A DNA stretch of 64,000 bases from Aequorivita sublithincola DSM 14238 (GCF_000265385.1 NC_018013.1:2197001-2261000); one strand, 5' to 3'. Numbered from the stretch's first letter, positions 32,820-42,117 are shown. Program-made: numbers and translations. Notes: generated by a model from the letters alone, not told the origin.

Positions 32820-34559
32820 ATGTCCATAAAGCAAATCGTTTTATTTTCAATTCCAGCATTATTTCTATTTCAATTTTCAGCTTTTTCCCAAGAAAAAGAA
32901 TTGGATCCTGAAGTGGTAAATATTGTAAAACCATACACGCCCACTATTTCTGACGCCTTTAAAGTAAAGGAAACTCCAACGTTGAACGATTCAATTTCAA
33001 CTACAAAAAAGCCTGTTAAGTATAGCATTTTTTCTGTTCCCGTGGCTTCTACTTTTACACCTTCAAAAGGGAAAGCTACAACTGTTGAAAAAGCAAAACC
33101 TGTGAAGTTGTATGACAATTATGCAACTTTGGGTTTCGGAAATTACACTTCTATTTTAGGTGAATTGTATAGCAATTTCGAAATTAGTGGAACGGACAAT
33201 GCTGGATTTTTCTTTCGTCACAACTCTTCGCAGGGTGAAATAAAAGATGTGAAATTGGACAATAAATACTACGATACTAGCCTTGATGCCAATTATACAA
33301 GTCGTCAAAAGGATGTAACTTACAGGCTAGATATAGGGGCGGAGCACCAAATTTACAATTGGTACGGTTTGCCGGAGAATTCTTTTTTATATCCTGAAAA
33401 TGTAATTGCAGAACTTGATCCGTTGCAAATGTATTTTAGCGGTTATGCCGGCGGAAGCATTGCTTTGGATGATTCCTTTTTTGAAAGAGCTGCCGTGAAT
33501 ATTCGCTATTTGGGTGATGCGTTTTCTTCTTCGGAATTTAATGCGACTTTCAAGCCAGAATTTTCGTTTCCCATTGAAAACGTTACTTTAAAAGTAGATG
33601 GCGATGTTGATTATTTAAGTGGAAGTTTCGACAGAAATTACGCAAATACTTCAGATGTAAATTACAGTTATTTAAACGTAGGCTTGGCGCCTTCCATATC
33701 ATTTGTAAATGACGATCTAAGCGTTTCCTTAGGAATTGCGGGATATTTAAGTATGGATTCTGAAAACAGTGAGACTGATTTTTCATTATATCCTAGATTG
33801 AACGCTTCCTACCGTTTGCTAGACGAAATGGTCATTATTTATGGTGGGGCAGAAGGTGGGTTAAAGCAAAATTCCTATTATAACTTTAAGGAAGAAAATC
33901 CCTTTGTTTCACCAACTTTGAATATTGCACCAACTAAAAAACTGTATGAAGGTTTTGCGGGAATGAAGGGGAAACTTTCAAACTCGTTCGCCTATAACGT
34001 GAGGGCTTCCTACGGAAAGGATGAAAACCGCGCGCTTTTTCAGAGGAATCCTTTAAAGATTTATAACACAAATTTTAAAGGGTACGAATATGGAAATTCC
34101 TTCAACGTAGTTTATGACGATGTTAATACCCTTGCTTTTTTCGCAGAATTGAAAGTGGAAGTTTCAAATACATTCTCTTTGGGAATAAACGGAACTTATA
34201 ATAATTATGGAACAGATTTGCAAAATGAAGCGTGGAACTTGCCTGATTTAAAGGCGTCAATATTTTCAAATTTCAATATTACTGAAAAGCTTTATGGTGG
34301 CGCTTCCTTGTTTTATGTTGGCGAACGCACCGATTTGCTGAGACGAGAGGTTATTAACAATATTCCCACTATTGACGAAAAAGTTACCTTAGATGGCTAT
34401 GTGGACGCCAATCTAAATTTTGGCTACAGGTTTACGGATAGACTTTCAATTTTTGTGAAAGGAAGTAATCTTTTCAGCAATAATTACGAAAAATGGCTGA
34501 ATTATCCTGTGCAGGGAATTCAAGGATTGGCTGGAGTAACTTATAAGTTTGATTGGTAG
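32820..34559 (+). CDS. Outer-membrane beta-barrel protein (TonB-dependent-receptor-like)
   Basis: 579 residues. A signal peptide (MSIKQIVLFSIPALFLFQFSAFSQ) is followed by a short periplasmic stretch (EKELDPEVVNIVKPYTPTISDAFKVKETPTLNDS, about 25-60) and then a long run of amphipathic strands, for example YATLGFGNYTSILGELYSNFEI, YYDTSLDANYTSRQKDVTYRLDIG and LFVKG-like SIFVKGSNLFSNNYEKW. It ends YKFDW with an aromatic last residue typical of outer-membrane barrels. There is no TonB box or plug domain that I can see, and it is shorter than true TonB-dependent receptors. It probably works with the upstream TPR protein. Confidence 0.8.
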   Translation: MSIKQIVLFSIPALFLFQFSAFSQEKELDPEVVNIVKPYTPTISDAFKVKETPTLNDSISTTKKPVKYSIFSVPVASTFTPSKGKATTVEKAKPVKLYDNYATLGFGNYTSILGELYSNFEISGTDNAGFFFRHNSSQGEIKDVKLDNKYYDTSLDANYTSRQKDVTYRLDIGAEHQIYNWYGLPENSFLYPENVIAELDPLQMYFSGYAGGSIALDDSFFERAAVNIRYLGDAFSSSEFNATFKPEFSFPIENVTLKVDGDVDYLSGSFDRNYANTSDVNYSYLNVGLAPSISFVNDDLSVSLGIAGYLSMDSENSETDFSLYPRLNASYRLLDEMVIIYGGAEGGLKQNSYYNFKEENPFVSPTLNIAPTKKLYEGFAGMKGKLSNSFAYNVRASYGKDENRALFQRNPLKIYNTNFKGYEYGNSFNVVYDDVNTLAFFAELKVEVSNTFSLGINGTYNNYGTDLQNEAWNLPDLKASIFSNFNITEKLYGGASLFYVGERTDLLRREVINNIPTIDEKVTLDGYVDANLNFGYRFTDRLSIFVKGSNLFSNNYEKWLNYPVQGIQGLAGVTYKFDW

Positions 34560-34640
34560 TTTTCTAAAAAAAATTATAATTTCTTAAAACATTCGTCTTT
34601 GGCGGATGTTTTCTATTTTTACACTTCAACAAAACCAATT

Positions 34641-36278
34641 ATGAAAAAACTATTATTTCTTTTATTAGCAATATCAATTGCATCCTGCGCCCCAGAAAAA
34701 CTTCCCGCAGATTTATTAATAAAAAACGCAACAATCTATACGGTTGACAAAGATTTCAGTACAGCAAATGCGCTGGTGGTAAAAGACGGAAAAATTCTTG
34801 AAATAGGTTTAAAACCTGAACTGGAATTAAAATATACGATCAAAGAAACCTATGATGCCAAAGGCAACACTGTAGTTCCGGGATTGATTGATGCACACGC
34901 ACATTTATATGGTCTTGGTTTGGGTTTACAGAATGTAGATTTGGTTGGAACGACGAGTTTCGATGAGATTTTGGGGCGTGTTGTAGCTTTTCAGGAAGAA
35001 AAAAATATGCCCTATATCATTGGACGTGGTTGGGATCAAAATGATTGGGATGATAAAAATTTTCCAACTAAAAAGGAATTGGATTCTCTATTTCCCGATA
35101 CAGCTGTTTCTTTGCGCAGAATTGACGGCCACGCGATGTTGGTTAATTCGAAAGCTTTGGAGTTGGCTGGAATTACTTCAAAAACCAAAGTTGCCGGCGG
35201 CGAAATAGTTTTGGAAAATGGTGAACCATCTGGAATTATTATCGATGCTCCAATGGATTTAATCGCTAAAACTTTTCCCGAAATTACAAGTGAAGTTTCC
35301 ACCGAAGCACTTTTGGAAGCTGAAAAGATTGCTCTTAGCTATGGCTTAACAACCGTTGATGACGCAGGTTTAAATAGAAATATTATTGAACTTATTGATG
35401 CACTTCAAAAAGAAGGAAAATTCAAACTTAGAATTTATGCAATGGTTAGCAACAGTCCTGAAAATCTTGATTATTATTTGAAGCAGGGAATTCAAAAAAC
35501 TGATAGATTAAGTGTCCGTTCATTTAAAGTATATGCAGACGGTGCCTTGGGTTCCCGCGGTGCTGCAATGCGCGAATCGTACAGCGACATGCAACTCCAT
35601 TTTGGAGCAATGATTACAACTGCTGATAGTTTGAATTATTTAGCTGAAAAAATTGCAGCTTCCGAGTTTCAAATGAACACTCACGCCATTGGCGATTCTG
35701 CCAATATTGCTGTTTTGCGAGCTTACAAAAAAGCTTTGGAAGGAAAAACCGACAGACGTTGGAGAGTGGAACATGCGCAGATTATTTCTGAACCAGATTT
35801 CAATTATTTTGATGATAATAACAATATTCTTCCATCCGTACAACCAACTCACGCAACAAGCGATATGTACTGGGCTGAAGATAGAGTAGGAGCAGAACGG
35901 ATGAAGGGCGCTTATGCCTATAAGAAATTGCTTGATGAAGCTGGAATGGTGGCTTTAGGAACCGATTTTCCAGTGGAACACGTAAACCCAATGTACACTT
36001 TTTATGCAGCCGTTGCGCGAAAAGACTTAAAGAACTATCCCGAAGATGGTTTTCAAATGAAGGATGCGCTAACTCGTGAAGAAGCCTTAAAAGGAATGAC
36101 AATTTGGGCGGCTTTTGCCAATTTTGAAGAAAATGAAAAAGGAAGCATTGAAGTAGGAAAATTTGCAGATTTCACGATTCTTGATAAAGATATTATGAAA
36201 GTTGACGAAAAAGAACTTTCAAACACAAAAGTAATCGCAACTTTCATAAATGGCGAAATGGTTTATAACGCCCAATAA
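34641..36278 (+). CDS. Amidohydrolase-family lipoprotein (YtcJ-like)
   Basis: 545 residues from ATG 34641; the frame extends 14 codons further, but the lipoprotein signal MKKLLFLLLAISIASC marks the start, with the lipidated Cys in IASC. The metal-dependent hydrolase domain shows PGLIDAHAHLYGLGLGLQNVDL (HxH), IGRGWDQNDW, DGHAMLVNSKALELAGI, DGALGSRGAAM, HAIGD, WRVEHAQII and LGTDFPVEHVNP, as in the YtcJ/imidazolonepropionase-like group. The substrate is not predictable, and the location is probably the periplasmic face. It is a single gene between two repeat-bearing gaps. Confidence 0.9.
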   Translation: MKKLLFLLLAISIASCAPEKLPADLLIKNATIYTVDKDFSTANALVVKDGKILEIGLKPELELKYTIKETYDAKGNTVVPGLIDAHAHLYGLGLGLQNVDLVGTTSFDEILGRVVAFQEEKNMPYIIGRGWDQNDWDDKNFPTKKELDSLFPDTAVSLRRIDGHAMLVNSKALELAGITSKTKVAGGEIVLENGEPSGIIIDAPMDLIAKTFPEITSEVSTEALLEAEKIALSYGLTTVDDAGLNRNIIELIDALQKEGKFKLRIYAMVSNSPENLDYYLKQGIQKTDRLSVRSFKVYADGALGSRGAAMRESYSDMQLHFGAMITTADSLNYLAEKIAASEFQMNTHAIGDSANIAVLRAYKKALEGKTDRRWRVEHAQIISEPDFNYFDDNNNILPSVQPTHATSDMYWAEDRVGAERMKGAYAYKKLLDEAGMVALGTDFPVEHVNPMYTFYAAVARKDLKNYPEDGFQMKDALTREEALKGMTIWAAFANFEENEKGSIEVGKFADFTILDKDIMKVDEKELSNTKVIATFINGEMVYNAQ

Positions 36279-36283
36279 AAACC

Positions 36284-36345
36284 TTCGTGTCCTCTGTGCC
36301 TCTGTGGTGTTATTTTACCACAAAGACATAGAGAGTTCAGAGAAA
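36284..36345. repeat. CTCTGTGCCTCTGTGG intergenic hairpin repeat, copy C
   Basis: CTCTGTGCCTCTGTGGT pairs with ACCACAAAGACATAGAG across a short loop. It follows the amidohydrolase stop directly and may act as its transcript end. Confidence 0.65.
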
Positions 36346-36353
36346 AATTGAAG

Positions 36354-36848
36354 ATGGAAAACATTCTAAAACACTTTCCACAAAAAGCAAAAGAAGTCGA
36401 AGTCGAAAACAAAAAGTTTTTTGCGAAGCTGAAGAAAAAACCGCCCAAACATTTGGACAGTTTGATGCAAGAATTGCACGAGGAAGAATTCAAAAGAACA
36501 GATTGTTTAACCTGCGCAAACTGCTGCAAAACCACTGGACCGCTTTTTACCGATAAAGACGTAGAGCGAATTTCAAAGCATTTTAGAATGAAGCCGCAAC
36601 AATTCATCGAAACCTATTTGCGGATTGATGAAGACAAAGATTACGTGCTACAAAGCGTTCCTTGTACTTTTTTGGGAGCTGATAATTATTGTAGTATTTA
36701 CAATGTGAGACCTAAAGCTTGCCGCGAATTCCCTCATACAGACCGAAAGAAATTTCAACAGATTTCAAACTTAACAATGAAGAATGTTGAAATTTGTCCT
36801 GCGGCTTTCAACATTGTTGAAGAAATGAAACGACTTTTGAATAAGTAA
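36354..36848 (+). CDS. YkgJ-family cysteine-cluster protein
   Basis: 164 residues. The CxxCxxCC cluster is in DCLTCANCCKTTGP (Cys 51, 54, 57, 58 from ATG 36354), followed by VPCTFLGADNYCSIYNVRPKACREFPHT with further Cys residues; the set probably binds zinc or an iron-sulfur cluster. The family (UPF0153) is widespread, and its biochemical role is not established. TTG 36348 is also in frame, but the ATG two codons later is preferred. It stands alone, with repeats on both sides. Confidence 0.88.
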   Translation: MENILKHFPQKAKEVEVENKKFFAKLKKKPPKHLDSLMQELHEEEFKRTDCLTCANCCKTTGPLFTDKDVERISKHFRMKPQQFIETYLRIDEDKDYVLQSVPCTFLGADNYCSIYNVRPKACREFPHTDRKKFQQISNLTMKNVEICPAAFNIVEEMKRLLNK

Positions 36849-36856
36849 AGAGTTTT

Positions 36857-37066
36857 CAGTCGCAGTCGCAGTCGCAGTCGCAGTCACAGTCGCAGTTTCG
36901 GTTATCAGTTTGATTCCGAAATAATCAAACTAAATATTTTCGAAAATTTTGAGTTCAATTAAGAATTGAAATGGACAACTGAATAAAAATCTACTATAAG
37001 TTTATAATAGATTTCCATTTTTCACTGTAAACTGCGACTGCGACTGAAAACTGCGACTGCGACTCT
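36857..37066. repeat. Inverted arrays of the hexamer CAGTCG around hairpins
   Basis: Left: six or more near-perfect CAGTCG/GCAGTC hexamers (36857-36895). Right: ACTGCGACTGCGACTG repeated around AAAA (37030-37066), the reverse complement. Between them are two smaller hairpins, AAATCTACTATAA / TTATAATAGATTT and TTCAATTAAGAATTGAA. The gap separates two convergent genes, so the whole could serve as a two-way terminator. Confidence 0.8.
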
Positions 37067-37068
37067 TT

Positions 37069-38388
37069 TCAAGGATACATCAAATATTTCGCCCGAATCT
37101 TCTCAAATTCTGCTAACCCTGGCTTCCAAGAATCCCTAATTTCTTCCGCAGAAAGACCTTGTTCAATTTGTTGTTGAAGTCTATCCGTTCCGGCAAGTTT
37201 CACGAAAAATGAATTAAAAAAATCTTTCTTTTTTCCGTTGGCGTTGTATGCTTCGATAAGCCATTCTAAATTTATTTTATTCAAACGAGGTTCTTTCTGA
37301 AGATTTTTTCCGTGGCAAAGTTGCCCTTTAAATTTTGGACTTTTTGCGCCTTCATTGGGTTGAGGGGTATATTCAAAATTATATTTTGAAACTGGTAAGC
37401 TTGGAGCTCCAAAAACTTGAAATTGCATTTCGGTTCCACGGCCCGCGTTTATGAATGTTCCTTCAAAAAAGCAGAGACTTGGATAAAGATTTATGGCTTG
37501 GTCGTTCGGTAAGTTTGGTGAAGGCTTTATGGGAAGTGAATATGGAGTTGCGTGTGTGTAATTTTTCATCTCAATTATGGTAAGATCACAATACATTTTT
37601 TTCTTTGACCAATCTTGCTCTAAATTATTCAACCAGCCTTCACCATTAATCATTGAAGCGTATTCGCCAATAGTCATTCCGTGAACAATAGGAATGGGGT
37701 GCATTCCCACAAAACTTTGATTTTCTTTTTCTAAAATGGGGCCATCAATGTAATGACCATTTGGGTTTGGACGATCCAGAATGATTACTGGAATTCCCAA
37801 CTCTGCACAAGCTTCCATAACGTAATGAAGCGTGGAAATGTAGGTGTAAAACCGTGCGCCAACATCTTGAATGTCAAAAACCACAACGTCAATTCCTTTC
37901 AATTGTTCCTGCGATGGTTTTTTATTACTTCCGTAAAGCGAAATTAAAGGAACGCCTGTTTTTGAATCAACACCATCTTTCACGTGTTCGCCAGCATCTG
38001 CAGTTCCTCGAAAACCGTGTTCTGGTGCAAAAACTTTTTGAACTGAAACCTTTTTCGAAAGTAGAAAATCTACTAAATGCGTTTGTTGATATTCAATTTT
38101 TTCCGTTCCATCATTTAAGTAATTCCGCATCATATCTATCTTAATAGACGTTTGATTGGCCACCACGCCCACGTTTTTATTTTTCAACAATTCAGAGTAA
38201 AGCCGAAACTGATCTATACCAAGTACGATTGCACCCTCTACATCCGTTATCAAATTTTCGTCATCCGTCACCCGAATTCCGCCATCTGCCTTCTCACCTC
38301 TTTCCTCTTTCTTCTCAACAGAACTTCCACAGGAAAAAATGGTCAAAACAACCAATAAAACTGTATTTTTGAAAAAAGTTAACCCCAT
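37069..38388 (-). CDS. DUF1343 lipoprotein, NamZ-like exo-beta-N-acetylmuramidase (GH171)
   Basis: 439 residues from ATG 38388 (MGLTFFKNTVLLVVLTIFSCGSS, lipidated Cys in FSCG); the longer frame is spurious antisense to the permease gene. Family motifs are LKNKNVGVVANQTSI, VFAPEHGFRGTADAGEHVKDG, DVVVFDIQDVGARFYTYISTLHYVMEA, IILDRPNPNGHYIDGP, GMHPIPIVHGMTIGEYA and FINAGRGTEMQFQVFGAP. NamZ enzymes release MurNAc from the non-reducing ends of peptidoglycan fragments. It converges with the cysteine-cluster gene and diverges from the permease (9 bases between starts). Confidence 0.92.
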   Translation of the reverse strand: MGLTFFKNTVLLVVLTIFSCGSSVEKKEERGEKADGGIRVTDDENLITDVEGAIVLGIDQFRLYSELLKNKNVGVVANQTSIKIDMMRNYLNDGTEKIEYQQTHLVDFLLSKKVSVQKVFAPEHGFRGTADAGEHVKDGVDSKTGVPLISLYGSNKKPSQEQLKGIDVVVFDIQDVGARFYTYISTLHYVMEACAELGIPVIILDRPNPNGHYIDGPILEKENQSFVGMHPIPIVHGMTIGEYASMINGEGWLNNLEQDWSKKKMYCDLTIIEMKNYTHATPYSLPIKPSPNLPNDQAINLYPSLCFFEGTFINAGRGTEMQFQVFGAPSLPVSKYNFEYTPQPNEGAKSPKFKGQLCHGKNLQKEPRLNKINLEWLIEAYNANGKKKDFFNSFFVKLAGTDRLQQQIEQGLSAEEIRDSWKPGLAEFEKIRAKYLMYP

Positions 38389-38397
38389 ATAATCGTA

Positions 38398-39633
38398 GTG
38401 AATTTCGAATTTTTCATCGCCCAGCGCATTATTGCTTCTAAGGATTATAAAAGTAGTATTTCGGCACCGATAATAAAAATTGCAATCACTGCAATTGTGC
38501 TTAGCATTATTATGATGCTTGTTTCGATTGCTACAACTTTCGGACTTCAAAAAAAGATTCGCGAAAAGGTTTCTGCTTTTAATGGTGATATAATAATTTC
38601 GAATTTCGACACCAATTTCTCCAACGATTCCCAAAATCCAATTTCAAAAAATCAAGACTTTTATCCAACGTTTAAAAGTATTGACGGTATAAAACACGTG
38701 CAGGTTACTGCTTCTAAAGGCGGTGTAATCCGTACAGAAACCGATTTTGAAGGCGTTGTAGTTAAAGGTGTGGGCGAAGATTATGATTGGGAATATTTTA
38801 AAGATTATTTAGTTGAAGGGAAACTTCCTGATTTTACAGGCGATTTAAATGAAGATATATTAATTTCGGAATATCTCGCAAATCGTCTTCATCTAAAATT
38901 AGGCGATAAAGTAACCACTTTCTTTTTAAACGACGAAGTGTCCAAAACTCCACGTAGTCGCGGTTTCGATATTGTGGGAATCTATAACAGCGGTTTCCAG
39001 CAGTTTGATGAACAGTTTGTTTTAACGGATATTCGGCATATTCAACGATTGAACAAATGGGAAAAAGATCAAGTTGGTGCTTTTGAAGTTTTTGTGAATG
39101 ATTTTGACCAAATTGTCCCCATCGGTAATGCAGTTTATAACGAAACCGGAAGTACACTAGACACCCAAACCATTCGCCAAAAATACGCCTCCATTTTTGA
39201 ATGGATTGACCTGTTTGACTTCAACATTGCGTTGATTATTGGTATTATGATCTTGGTTGCAGGCATCAATATGATTACCGCATTGTTGGTCTTAATTTTA
39301 GAACGCACCCAAATGATAGGAATCTTGAAAGCCCTTGGCAGCAGTGATTGGAGCGTTCGGAAAATATTTCTTTACAACGCAATGTATTTAATTGGAGTTG
39401 GTTTATTTTGGGGAAATGTGATTGGTATTGGTTTACTTTTAATTCAGAAATACGGCAAAGTGTTCAAGTTAAATCCGGATACTTATTATGTAAATGAAGC
39501 ACCCGTTTATCTACATTGGGACTATATTTTAATACTGAATGCAGGCACATTTCTATTGTGTCTTTTAATGCTTTTGATTCCTTCCTTTATTATTTCGAAA
39601 ATATCTCCTGTTCGGGCTATTCGGTTTGAGTAA
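38398..39633 (+). CDS. ABC transporter permease, FtsX/LolC-LolE type
   Basis: 411 residues beginning at a GTG. An amino-terminal membrane helix (about 27-49, IKIAITAIVLSIIMMLVSI) is followed by a periplasmic MacB-like domain (about 50-260) and three carboxyl-terminal helices with the FtsX-type motif LERTQMIGILKALGSSDWSVRKIFLYNAMYLIG. The ending SKISPVRAIRFE matches LolE-like permeases, which release lipoproteins from the inner membrane. The partner ATPase is not adjacent. A diverged copy of its last 36 codons lies at 42193-42303, so an insertion seems to have occurred at this 3' end. Confidence 0.92.
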   Translation: MNFEFFIAQRIIASKDYKSSISAPIIKIAITAIVLSIIMMLVSIATTFGLQKKIREKVSAFNGDIIISNFDTNFSNDSQNPISKNQDFYPTFKSIDGIKHVQVTASKGGVIRTETDFEGVVVKGVGEDYDWEYFKDYLVEGKLPDFTGDLNEDILISEYLANRLHLKLGDKVTTFFLNDEVSKTPRSRGFDIVGIYNSGFQQFDEQFVLTDIRHIQRLNKWEKDQVGAFEVFVNDFDQIVPIGNAVYNETGSTLDTQTIRQKYASIFEWIDLFDFNIALIIGIMILVAGINMITALLVLILERTQMIGILKALGSSDWSVRKIFLYNAMYLIGVGLFWGNVIGIGLLLIQKYGKVFKLNPDTYYVNEAPVYLHWDYILILNAGTFLLCLLMLLIPSFIISKISPVRAIRFE

Positions 39634-39635
39634 TT
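39610..39635 (+). repeat. 26-bp direct repeat, left copy (permease 3' end)
   Basis: GTTCGGGCTATTCGGTTTGA plus GTAATT is identical at 42280-42305. The two copies bracket the C10 peptidase region. Confidence 0.9.
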
Positions 39636-39827
39636 TCGAGCGGAGTGAAGCAATCTCAAACCTTTTAATCCCTACTTTAAAAAGATCTTATTATTTTTAA
39701 AATTTAACATGTAAATATTCTTCAATTCGTTTTTTTTTTTTCATTTGCGGCGTATTTCTAAATGTACAGGTGCGCACCAAACTTTCATGATACAAATTAT
39801 TTATTTATAACCTATAAAATTTATATA

Positions 39828-41045
39828 ATGAAAATTAAATCTCAAATCGGGAGCTATTTTAGTGTTTTACTTTTATCCTTTGCCTTATTCTCTTGTCAAA
39901 AAGAAGAAAGTGCGGATCAACCACCACAAGCGCAGCAACTTGAAAATTTTATTGATAAAGCAAAAGCTTCTGAAATTGCTTCTGAGTTTACTTTTGACGT
40001 TAAGGCGAAAAACTCAAATGAAACCACATATTTAAAGAAAGAAGTAGCAGAAGTTTCTTCAATTAATGATGAAGAAGAGAATACTGTTTTCTACATTATT
40101 AATTATAAAGATGGTGGTTTTGTTATATTAGCAGCAGACAACAGATCAATACCGGTTTTAGCATATTCAGATTCAGAAACTTTTGATTTAAAAGCTGAAT
40201 CTTACCCATCTGGATTGGTTAATTGGTTAGCTAGTACTAAGGAGAGTATAAAATATGTAAGGGAAAATAATATAGAGCAAAATATTGAAACTAAACTTAG
40301 TTGAGCAAATATAAATGCATTTAACCAAAAGGAGCCGCCATACATTGGATGTGATAACGAATTTGAAAAAGTTGACCGATTGTTGAGCACTAAGTGGAAT
40401 CAAACTTGTGGTTATAATACATATATGCCAGTTCTAAATTGTGACTTTACTTGTGATATTAATAATGCATATGCAGGATGTGTGCCAGTTGCAATTGCCC
40501 AAATCATGAAGTATCATCAGTTTCCTGTTAGCTATAATTGGGCAAATATGCCGTTAGATAATGGAAATAATACTATTGCATTATTAATTAAAGATATTCA
40601 CGATAAAATTAATTATTATGGTTCTGCAGTTCATTATGAATGTGATGGAACGGGTGTGAATACCGACTATAGTACAGCATTCTTATTTAGAAATTTCTTT
40701 GGCTATTCTACCGCAACTTCTGCAGATTATAATTCCAATACTATTGTAAATGAATTAAGAGCAAATAGACCTGTAATTTTACAAGGAGGTAGAAATGCAA
40801 ATTGGTGGATTTTTAATAATTATGAGGATGGACATATGTGGGTATGTGATGGTTTTCAAAGAAGTGTAGTCTGTATGTATGATGACGATGGAAATCCTAT
40901 TGGGGCAGTACACTATTTATACTACAGAATGAATTGGGGATGGGGCGGAACTTATAATAATGCTTGGTATGCAAATAATAATTTTAATCCTGGATCCAAT
41001 ACGTTTAATTTTCAAAAAAAAATGATTTATAACATCAAACCCTAA
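39828..41045 (+). pseudogene. C10-family (streptopain-like) cysteine peptidase, interrupted by an in-frame TGA
   Basis: From ATG 39828 the frame encodes a lipoprotein signal (Cys 23 in LLLSFALFSCQKEE) and a Spi/propeptide-type domain with VFYIINYKDGGFVILAADNRSIPVLAYSDSETFD. TGA at 40302-40304 (codon 159) stops it. The same frame then continues without another stop to 41045: LLSTKWNQTCGYN, catalytic Cys in YAGCVPVAIAQIMKYHQFP (codon 218), His in EDGHMWVCDGF (codon 336), and MNWGWGGTYNNAWY. One base change would restore a normal C10 peptidase of about 405 residues. Read as it stands, it yields a stand-alone propeptide-like lipoprotein and perhaps a separate catalytic piece starting at TTG 40380. 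Two lipoprotein genes follow. Confidence 0.88.
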
Positions 41046-41049
41046 TACG

Positions 41050-41511
41050 ATGAAAATAACTGTAATAATTATAGTGCTTACTTTTTTTGTAGGTTGTAGT
41101 AAAAAAGATGATGCTCAGGAGCAATTTTTATATGATTTAGACGTGAATATTTCTTTAAATACCACTAGTGGAGAGGATTTACTCGATCAAACTAACCCAA
41201 ATTCTTTTAAAAAAGCAGAGATAAAAACCTACCATCTAATCAATGGTAAAGAACAGGTTGTAGGTGCAGATGATATTATATTTCAATATAATAACGAAGG
41301 TATAAACTATTTTAGAACTTTTGTAAATTATGAAGGAAATGATGAATTTCCCATAACCTATATAGATTGGAGCGAAACTGATAGAGATACAATTAAAGCT
41401 GAAATTTATAAAAGTAAATCAAGGATAATTAGAACTAAGATTTGGTATAATGGAGAGTTGAAATGGGATGGTAATGATCCGAAGGGTTGTTATTTTGATA
41501 TTATAAAATAA
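41050..41511 (+). CDS. Small lipoprotein, paralogue 1, next to the C10 peptidase
   Basis: 153 residues with a lipoprotein signal (MKITVIIIVLTFFVGCSKKDD, lipidated Cys in VGCS). It starts 4 bases after the peptidase stop, so the two were probably one operon. I do not recognise the mature domain. It shares long blocks with the gene at 41638, such as IKTYHLING, GADD and FVNYEGNDEFPITYIDWSET followed by DRDTIK. Its small beta-rich look and its tight linkage make a protease inhibitor or partner plausible, but that is only inference from position. Confidence 0.8.
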   Translation: MKITVIIIVLTFFVGCSKKDDAQEQFLYDLDVNISLNTTSGEDLLDQTNPNSFKKAEIKTYHLINGKEQVVGADDIIFQYNNEGINYFRTFVNYEGNDEFPITYIDWSETDRDTIKAEIYKSKSRIIRTKIWYNGELKWDGNDPKGCYFDIIK

Positions 41512-41570
41512 AAAATAGTAAAGTTGAAATAGCTTCACAATTTCAAAAATCTTTCCTATAAAAACATATC

Positions 41571-41624
41571 TTTTACCCTAATGGAAATACATCTAATTTT
41601 CAAAAAAAAATGATTTATAACTAA
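41571..41624 (+). pseudogene. Leftover carboxyl end of a second C10 peptidase gene
   Basis: The frame reads FYPNGNTSNFQKKMIYN then stop, matching FNPGSNTFNFQKKMIYN at the end of the intact-frame peptidase (to 41033). It sits just before lipoprotein paralogue 2, just as the real peptidase end sits before paralogue 1. This indicates that a peptidase-plus-lipoprotein unit was duplicated and then mostly deleted. Confidence 0.85.
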
Positions 41625-41637
41625 AACCTTAATACAT

Positions 41638-42096
41638 ATGAAAGCAATTTTTATAATTTTATCTGTATTCTTTTTGATTAGTTGCAGTAAAAATGATGAT
41701 TCCCAAGAACAATTTGTTATTGACTTAGGTGCAAGTTTCTCTATACAGAATGCTGCTGGAGACGATTTATTAGATCCCAATAATCCAAATGCATTTAAAC
41801 AAAGCGATATTAAAACATACCATTTAATTAATGGTGAAGTTAAGCTTGCTGGTGCAGATGATATGCTTTTTCTGGGGAACAATGGTCTATATGTTTTTGG
41901 AACTTTTGTAAATTATGAAGGCAATGATGAATTTCCAATAACCTACATTGATTGGAGCGAAACGGATAGAGACACGATTAAATCTGAAATTTACAGAACT
42001 GAAAATCAAATTAGAGCAATAAAAGTTTGGTACAATGATACTTTAATGTGGGATGTTGAGAATGGTGATGCGCCTTATTTTACTATCGTAAAATAA
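41638..42096 (+). CDS. Small lipoprotein, paralogue 2
   Basis: 152 residues with a lipoprotein signal (MKAIFIILSVFFLISCSKNDD, Cys in ISCS). It aligns with paralogue 1 across its whole length, with the same DLLD.NNPN.FK, IKTYHLING, GADD, FVNYEGNDEFPITYIDWSET and WYN blocks, and is followed by a terminator. The function is unknown. The most conserved part is the middle third, suggesting a shared binding face. Confidence 0.8.
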   Translation: MKAIFIILSVFFLISCSKNDDSQEQFVIDLGASFSIQNAAGDDLLDPNNPNAFKQSDIKTYHLINGEVKLAGADDMLFLGNNGLYVFGTFVNYEGNDEFPITYIDWSETDRDTIKSEIYRTENQIRAIKVWYNDTLMWDVENGDAPYFTIVK

Positions 42097-42117
42097 ATTT
42101 TTTTTTTAAAAACAGAC

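Noticed and set aside
38389..38634. Amino-terminal extension of the NamZ-like gene
   Set aside because: It overlaps the permease start in antisense and lies before a clear lipoprotein signal peptide.
40302..40304. TGA read as selenocysteine or by programmed read-through
   Set aside because: No SECIS-like stem was apparent after it and C10 peptidases do not use selenocysteine at this place; mutation or sequence error is simpler.
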